From the NCBI RefSeq assembly GCF_900106995.1, contig NZ_FNOK01000030.1, forward strand, positions 45,352 through 109,351: a DNA stretch of 64,000 nt. The letters are read 5' to 3'. The stretch comes from Saccharopolyspora shandongensis (GTDB lineage Bacteria > Actinomycetota > Actinomycetes > Mycobacteriales > Pseudonocardiaceae). Under the pieces are notes generated by a model. The model searched no databases and had not been told where the DNA came from. It saw only the letters and a list, made by a program, of their open reading frames with translations. Shown piece by piece: positions 27,801 to 36,800 of the stretch. Position 1 is the stretch's first letter, and every line of letters starts with the position of its first letter. Both the position numbers and the translations under genes were made by a program.

Positions 27801-30800
27801 ACGACCGGCCGGTCGTGACCGAGTTGGTGGCGGCGCTGAACCTGGGCTGGGCATACGCGGCGTCGGATCCGGCCCCGGCGGGCCAAGTCGTCCAGCTCGC
27901 CAGCCGGAACGCGACCCTGGATCTACTGCGCTCTACTGTGGACGGACTGTCTCGTCGGCTGCACGAGGGTAGGGGAAATCTCGACGTCGAGTCCCTTGCC
28001 GAGGACTTGGTGGGTCGGCACGAGCGGCCGGATGTGCTGGTCGCGGCGGCGCTGGTGTACCTGGTGACGCACCGGTTGGACTTCCCCCCGTTCCGGTCGG
28101 TGACGGGCCAGGCGTCGCGGGGGCAACGCAGCCTGTGGCAGCAGGTGCCGCTGTCCGAGCTCGCTCCGCCGCCTTCCCCGGCCGGTGGCGAGGACGAGTT
28201 CGTGCACGACGGCTCCACCGTGCCCACGCACGTCGATCTCGACGAATCCGGTCAGCTCACCCCGGAATTCGAGAGTGTGCTGGACCTCCGCGCCGGCACG
28301 CTGGCGGAGCTGGTGGTGCGTCTGGTGGGTGCGGGCCGTCCGCTGCCCGCCGTGGGTGTCACCGGATTCTCCTGGACCGCGTCGAAGGTGCTCGCGGACG
28401 TCGAGGCGGCGAAGCTCGATGGCGAGGTGCGCGCGCATCAGGTGCGGGGTCTGCTCATGCAGAAGATCGCGGACCACCTGGAACGGCTGTCGCCGCGAGG
28501 AATCCGCCTGGTGGACGTGAACAAGCTCGTGCCCGGCACCCGGGTTTCCGGGCGGATGCCGACCGCTTCGAACCGGTCCATCTGGTCGATGCCCGGCGAC
28601 CGCGGGGGCAGCGACTCGTTCAAACGACGGGTCACTATCACCATCGAGTTCCCACCTACTGTGGACGGACTGCGTCGTCGGCTGAACGAAAGCCGCGGGA
28701 ATCTCGACCTCGCGTCGCTCAACCCGGAGTCGGGGACCGCCTTGTCTGCTCCGGACCAGGCTCATCCGGACGAGCGGGACGGCCTTGCGTCCGCCGCAGT
28801 TGCTGCGCGACCTGCCGTTCGTGCCAAGGTCGACGTCATCGACATGTTCCGGACGGCCGCCCCGCTCAACCGGGTGCGCACGGACGGTCCCCGGGGCCCG
28901 GTGCGCCTGGACGTGCGACGGATGGAGGTGCGGCCCGCAGCCTGGGTCCGGGAGTTCACCCTCCGGTTGTCCGCGGAATTCGACGCGGAGATCTCCCGAG
29001 AGAAGCAGGGAGGGTTCTGGAGCAGACTCGCTTCAGGCGTCGAGGACATGTTCAACAAGCGGACCCGGTTGCCCGAGAGCGGGGATCAGGTTCGGGTGCA
29101 ACTGATTCCCGTCGAGAAGCGCGATGATGCGCACGCCCACGTGTCCATCCGGCCGGATGGCGCCGCCGGGCCCGCAGGCCGCACCACTTGGCGGCTCGAC
29201 GAGAGAAGGCACGTGCTCGCGCAACACGTCGCCGATCTGCTGGGCGCGTTCGACGACACCGCTGCCGAGCCGTGGTCGGGTGATTCGCTGACGTCGCAGC
29301 AGGTTGCGGCGTTGGAGGACCTCGAAGTCGCGGGTGGGCTGAAGGGCCTGCGGCTGGACGACGTGCAGATCGACGACGACCAGACCTGGGTTTCGGGGCG
29401 GGACTCCGTTCGCTCTCTCCGCCAGTTCGCAGTCGACCAGGTGGCTCGCACGACCGTGCTGCGTGACGGCAAGCTCGTCGGGGCGCTTTTCACGCAGGTG
29501 CCGTGGACGCGCGAGTGGATCTCGCTGCGGCAGCGTTCGACCGCGTTGTTCCTGCGGGAATCGGCATCCCGGCGGGAAATGCAGGCCCGGCTCGCCGGCC
29601 TGGACGACGATTCCACCTTGGTCTTCGCGTTCCACGGCACCCCCGACGCCGGCAGCATCGAGGTCGACGGCATCGGGAAGGTCCACGTCGAGGCCCAGGC
29701 GTTCGCCGACACGCTCGTGGCCAGCGGGATGCTGCGAGACCTCGCGGACGGCGCACTGGTGGTACTGGTCTCCTGCTCGACCGCCGGGCACCGGATGGGC
29801 GGCTTCGCCCACGACGTCGCGATGCTCCTCCACGCCAGGAATCTCAAGGCCCGGGTGGTGGGCAGCACCCGGGTTATGGAGCTCTGGCCGCCACGGCCGG
29901 GGCTGCTCGACGGCAGCACGCCGTCGCTCGTCGTAGCCGATGGCGGGCATCTGAACGTCTACGGCGACACGACCGCCGCGGATGACCGGCTGGTCGTGAC
30001 CGAGCTGGTAGCGGCGCTGAACATGGGGTGGGAGTACGCGGCGTCGGATCCGGCTCCGGCGGGTCAAGTTGTCCGGCTCACCAACCGGCACGCGACCCTG
30101 GACCTACTACGCTCCACTGTGGACGGGCTGCGTCGTCGACTGCACGAGAGTCGCGGGAATCTCGACCTCGCGTCGCTCAACGAGGAGCTGTCGGGGCGGC
30201 ACGAACGGCCCGATGTGCTGGTTGCGGCGGCGCTGGTGTACCTGGTGACCCACCGGTTGGACTTCCCCCCGTTCCGGTCGGTGACGGGCCAGGTGCCCTC
30301 GCGTGGTCTGTGGCAGCGGCTGCCGCTGTCCGAGCTCGCGCCCCCGCCCTCACCGGCCAACGACGAGGACGAGTTCGTGCACGACGGCTCCACCGTGCCC
30401 GCGCACGTCTACTTCGACGAGTCCGGTCAGCTCACCCCGGACTCCGAGAGCGTGCTGGACCTCCGCGCCAGCACGCTGGCCGACCTGGTGATGCGCTTGG
30501 TGGGCGCCGGCCGCCCGCTGCCCGCCGCGGGAGTCACCGGATTCTCCTGGACTGCTTCGAAGGTGCCTGCGGACGTCGAGATGGCGAAGCTCGACGGCGA
30601 GGTGCGCGCGCACCAGGTCCGGGGTCTGCTCATGCAGAAGATCGCGGACCACCTGGAGGCCCTGCCGCCGCGAGGAATCCGCCTGGTCGACGTGAACAAG
30701 CTCGTGCCGGGCACCCTGGTTTCCGGGGAGCTGGAGGCCGCGCCCGGCCGCCCCGGGCGGGAACGACGGGTCACGATCACCATCGAGTTCCCACCCGCAG

Positions 30801-33800
30801 GACCGGAAACGCTGTCCGCGGATAGCGCCGGTCCCACGACCTTCGCCGATGTTCCAGCGGATGAGCTGCTCGTGGCCGACGAGGCGACTGAGTCCGTGGC
30901 GGAGACCGGCGCCACCACGATCCCGGAGGTGGCGGTCACGCTCGTCGGCACCGCCGACGGCCGGCACCACGAGTTCCGGGTGAGTGACGTGCGGCTCCGG
31001 CAGGTCACCGGCGATGACCGGCGCATCGGCGGAGTCACCTTCGGCGACGAGACGTCCGCCGCGCAGCTGGCGGCGTGGCTCGACTCGGGCGGCCTGGACC
31101 GGACGATCGTGGTCGGCCGGGTCGAGGGCGGGCTGGCGCCGAAGCTCGACGTGCCATCGCCCTGGACCTACTCGATGGCGACCGGTTCGCGCGCGTTCGT
31201 GGTGGACCTGCGCGGGTGGGACGGCGAGCTCCCGGTGGAGATCGACGGCCGGATCGAATCCGTCGAGGTCGACGTGCAGACGCTCGCACGGGCGGTCGTC
31301 AAATCGTCCGCGCTCGCCCGGGCGAGCGCGGAGCCCGGCGCCCCGCTCAGGGCGATCGTCCTCCTGCTCGACGGAGGTTCGTCCGAGGCGGCGGCGCTGT
31401 TCGCGGATGCCGCCGCGGATGAGAGCCTGCGGGCAACGATCTACGCGGCATCCGCCAAGTTTGAGCCGTCCACGGGGGCACCGGGCTCTGCGCTTCCACC
31501 CGCGGCCGTCATCACGGACAACAACTGGCAGTTCTTCGGCGCGGTGTCCGATCTGGAAGCGGTGGCGATGGCGCTCGCCCGCCCGCAGACCGGCGACACC
31601 CGGCCCGACCTGGCCCGGGTGATCGGCATCGCCCGCACCATCGCCACGCGGTCGCGGAAGCTGGTGGTCGGTTCCGGCGTGCTGGACCTCGCGAAGATCG
31701 ACCAGGAACTCGATCGCACAGAGCCGCGACCGAGCGAGGCCGAAACGGAACTGGCCTACTCGGCGGCCCTCCTGTACCTGTCGGCGCAAACCGGCTTCCG
31801 CTCGGTCGTGCGGGCCGTTACCGACCGGTGGCGGCACGCCGACTCCGGCTGGATCGAGGTGCCGCTGTCCGGCATGGCGAGATCGCTGCTGAAGATCACC
31901 GGCAAGGGCGAGTGGACGGACCGGCTGACCCGCACGGCCCGCCTGCTCCCCTGGGGAGCGCAGGGTGTGACCAGGATCGACCTAGCGGCCTTCGCCCATC
32001 CCACTGTGACGCTCTCGCTCGACGCCGGGCAGACCGCCGTCGAAGAACTGGTCCGCTGGGTGGCCGAGACCGCCCACGAGCTGGGCGGGACGGCGCACCC
32101 GGTGGTGACGGTCGTCGGCTACAACTCGGACGCGGACAGCGGCAAGCGCAGCGCCGAGGAGACCGCCGAGCGCCTGCGCACCCTGCTGAACGCGAACCTG
32201 TCGGCTCTCGGGGATACCGCGCCGGTCTCGGCGCAGCGGATCGTGCCTGAGGCTGACATCTCCGGCCAGGTCGCGGGAGACGGCGAGCGCGGAGTCGTGG
32301 TCACCGTGCGCGTCGAGGACCGGAGCCTAGCCGCCCTCGAAAGAGGTTTCGGTGCGGTGGTGCGCCCCCGGGCGGGCGTCGAGGTGGTGACCGACGCCGA
32401 GATCGACGTGGTCCGGGCGCACGCACCGGTCAACGAGATCCGCGAGCCCTCGCCCAGCACCGGGAACCCGAGCCACCACCGGGTGCGCCGGATCGAGGTC
32501 CGACCGGGGGTCTGGGTGCGGGAATTCTCCCTCCGGCTCTTCATGGACGTCGCACCGGGCGCCACGTGGAACGACGTGCGGCGGTTCTGGTCCACTCTGC
32601 TGGCGACCGTCGCCGAGCACTTCAACCAGGGCCTCGAACTACCCGCCAGCGGTGATCAGTTGCGGTTGAAGGTCGTGCGGGCGGATGACGCCGGTGCCGC
32701 GGACTTCCGCGTGCCGCTGGAAGCACCCGGATCGACCGCGCCGCCGAAGCGCGATCGCTGGCGTGCCAACGACAGCCCACCCGTGCTGACCCAGCGCCTC
32801 CTGGACCTGCTCGGCGTCTCCAGGGCACCGGCCGGTAGCCCGACCACCGTCGATCCGACCTGGTCGAACCTGCTTGAACTGGACCTCCAGCATCGCCGGG
32901 GTGCGCTGCGGAGCCTGGCGAACCGGGACATCCCGGCCGACTCGGGCGCGCACTTCTTGAACGCCAGAGACTACGCCGAACGTGATCGGAAGGTCACCGC
33001 TGAGCAGCTCGTGGTGAAGCCGCTGGAGTACCGCGGGCAGGTCGCGGGCGCGAGTTTCACCGGGCAGGTCAGGAGTAGTCCGAAGGGGATCGCTTGGGTG
33101 GGCAGCAGGGAGCGTGCCAATGCCGTGTTCCTGATGGAATTCGGCCAGACCGGGCGATATCTGCCGGTCCGGCTGCCCGGGCTGGACTCCACCGACGCGC
33201 GAATCCTGATGTGGCACTCCACTTCTCGCGAAGGAGCCTTCTACGCCGACGGCATCGGAGACGTCGTGATCGATGGCGCGACCAGCGCGCAGGTCGCGAG
33301 GTCCGTCGACGCCGTCCGAAGCCAACCGGCGGGCGGGCTGGTCCTGCTGATCGCATGTTCGGCGGGGGCGCTTCCAGGCGTGGGCGGGTTCGCCCACGAC
33401 TTCGAGGCGGCATTCGACCCGGGCAGCGGGCGCCGGGTGGTGGCGGGCTCCGATCTGGTGGCCGTCGCCTGGGGCATGGGCCTGATCCGCGACGAGGCCC
33501 CGCTGGTGTTCGTCGCAGACGGTGGCCACTTCACCACGTTCGGCACGACCACCGCCGAGGACGACGACGCGGTGGTCGTCGAGCTCGTCTCGGCGTTGCT
33601 GTCGGACTGGCAGTACGCACCGAGCGGTAACCGCGAGGTGGGCGCGAAGATCACGCTGCACGACCGAGCGGCCACAGTGGACCTGATGCGCGGCATCGTC
33701 GGCGGCCTGCGCGATTCGGTGCCGGAACGAGGCGGCGACCTGGACCTGGTCGCCCTGCACGCCGAGGCGGCGGGTCACGACCGGCCCGACCTGGTGGCCG

Positions 33801-36800
33801 CCGCGGTGCTGGCATACGTGGCCTCGAATCCCACGGCCTTGCCGGAAGTGCACTCGGTCACGGATCGCAAGCTCGGGCCCGACAACACGTGGTCGCGATT
33901 GCGCCTGAGCGAACTCGCTCGATCCCGCTACACCGTGACCGGACCCTCGACGTGGGACTACGGCACGGGAGAACACCGGCGACCGGTCGAACTGGTGCCG
34001 CTGGACACGTCGATGCCCCTGCGCTCGCCGGGCATCGACCAGATGGACCAGATCGAACCGGTCGGCATCCGTTTCGAGACATCGACCGAGCGGATCAAGA
34101 ACCCGTCCGACCTGCAACGACTCGCACGCGAACTGGCGGAGACCGCCGTAGACGACGACGCGGACGGCGTCACACCACCGATAGTCCGGGTCACCGGGCT
34201 CGTGCACGCGTCGCAGGCCGAAGCGTCACCGGAGTCCGCGAGCCGCACGGGCCTGCGGTTGGCGCAGCTGGTGGCGAGCGACCTGCGTCGGCTGCTGGCG
34301 TCCGGGCTCGAAGAACTGACCCCGGAAGGAACACGGCCGATCGAGGCGAACCGCATCGTGGACGAGGAGCACATGACCGGGCAGGTGCTGCCGGGATCGA
34401 CCGGCCGCGGGGAGGCCGTCCAGGTCGTCGTCAGCATCGTGCCGCAGCCGATGCCGCCCACGCCGGGCCGGGCTCACGAGCTGCCCCGAGTGGTCACCTC
34501 GGCCCATGTGAACGCCCAGCAGCTCTCCGACGCGCCCGGCGACGACCGAGGTGACCTGCCGCGCGAGGGCGCGGGAGAGCGGCGTCCGAGGGAAGAAGAA
34601 CCCGGCGATGAGCAGGGGCAGCCGGCCCGCAAGAAGACCCGCAACAGGTGGAGTTCGGCGGAGTACGCCGCAGCGGTCCGCAGCCTGGGCGAGTGGACGC
34701 CGGCGTTCCCCGGCGAGAACCGGCCGCTGCCGACGAAGAGGCGCAAGATCGACGTGGGAGGCCGGTTGGTGCCGATCGGCCAGCACCTGCACAACCTCCG
34801 GAAGGACCCGGAGCACAACCCGGACCTGCAGGTGCGGCCTGAGCTGTGGGAAGCGTTGCAGGAGCGCGGTTTCGGCTGGTTGCTGGTCAACAAGCAGCCG
34901 GTCGAAACCCCTCCTCCCCGGATCGGCCGGAGCGCGAAGGATTACACCGCGGCGCTTCGGGCACTGGGCCCGTGGGCTCCGGCTTTCCCAGGGGAGAATC
35001 GTCCGTTGCCGGACTCGGACCTGCACGTCGAGGTGGAGGACAGGCTGGTTCCGCTCGGTGAGTACCTGTACGACCTCGCGGGCGATCCGGACATCAAGGT
35101 GCCGCCCGGACTGCGACGCGTCTTGCAGGAGAGCGGTTTCGGCTGGTTGCTGCCTGAGCGGCGTCCCGCCCCGCCGCCGGTTGCGCACAACAGGTGGAGT
35201 TCGGCGGAGTACGCCGCGGCGGTCCGCGGCCTGGGCGAGTGGACACCGTCGTCGCCCGGCGAAATGCGACCACTTCCCAAGGAAAGCACCGAGATCGAGG
35301 TGGCGGGCAGGCTCGTGCCGATCGGTCGCCACCTGTTCCGCCTGCGCGCGGACCCCGCCGCGCGGGTGGGCCCCGAGTTGTGGGCGGCGTTGCTGGAAAG
35401 TGGTTTCGGGTGGCTGTTGTACAATCGGCGCCCCGCGGATGCGCCCGCGGTACGAAGCATCTGGAGTTGGAAGGATTACGCTGCGGCGCTTCGCGCGCTC
35501 GGTGAGTGGACTCCGGCGTTCCCCGGGGAGAATCGTTCACTACCGGAATGGGGCCTGGCCGTTGAGGTGGGGGACAGGCTGGTTCCGCTCGGTGAGCGCC
35601 TGTACGACATCGTGGGCGATCCGCGGTTGACGGTGCCCAGGGAGTTCCGAAACCTGTTGCGGGAAAGCGGGTATGGCTGGATCCTGGACATCAGGTCTCG
35701 AACCGCGGGGCCGACCGCTCACAACAGGTGGAGTTCGGCGGAGTACGCCGCGGCGGTCCGCGGGCTGGGCGAGTGGACTCCGGCGTTCCCCGGCGAGAAT
35801 CGCAAGCTGCCCGAGCGGGATGCCGAGGTCGAGCTGGAGGGCGGGCTGCTACCCATCGGGGAGCACATGAACTCGCTCCGCAAGAACCCGCGCCTGCGGG
35901 TCGGCCCCGAAGAGCGGGAAGCGCTGCAAGAGCGGGGATACGGCTGGTTGCTGGCCGGTCGGCTCCCGTCCGGCGCCCGCGGCGAAGCGCCGCTGGAGAT
36001 CGTGCCACCAGCCATCCGCGATGGGGAGAGCCCCGGAGAAAGTGTCGCCGCTGCGGCCCTCCTCCAACTGGGCACACGCTCCCTCCAGGGAGCGGCGGAC
36101 AAACGTCGCCTCCCCAAGAAGGACGCCACGATCGAGGTGGGTGACACGGTCGTACCAGTGGGGCAGATCCTGCACGATCTCCGCGATGATCCGAGCCTGC
36201 GGGTGGGGCCTGTGCTCCGCGAAGCGCTGCGGCGGACCGGTTTCGGCGCGCTGCTCAACGGTCGCGAATCGGCCGAACTCCCGTTGCCGCAGGCGGAAAG
36301 CCTGGTGCGGAACGGACTGCTGGCCGTCGACGTCCCCGCCGACGGGAACTGCCTACCGCACGCACTGGCCATCGCGGCGGGCTTGACCGACGAAGCGGGC
36401 TGGCCCCGCCCGGCGTCATCGATCCGCCGACAGGTCGCGCAGGCGTTGCGGGACGACCTGCAAGCGCCGCCGCAAAGCCGCCTGCTCTGGACCGAGGGGC
36501 TCGACGCCGACGTGCAGAACCTGCCCATCGGCAACACGAGTTCCCAGCCCGGACTCCCGGGTCCGACGGACGAGCAGCGCGAACGGTTCATCCAGCTGAT
36601 CGCCGCCGAAGGCTCGTACCGCAACATCGCGGGCGACCACTTCCCGGCGCTCGCGGCCCGGCTGTTCGGGATCGACCTCCGCGTCCACAACCACGACGGC
36701 AGCATCACCAGGCTGGCGTTCTCCGACGACGCGCGGCCGGTCCACCTCGTCCGGCTGGACGAACAGCACCACGGCGTCGACCACTGGATGGGCACCTTGT

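Noticed and set aside
34643..36280. A CRISPR array
   Set aside because: The repeats are about 260 bp, coding and diverged, with no short palindromic repeat and no cas genes.
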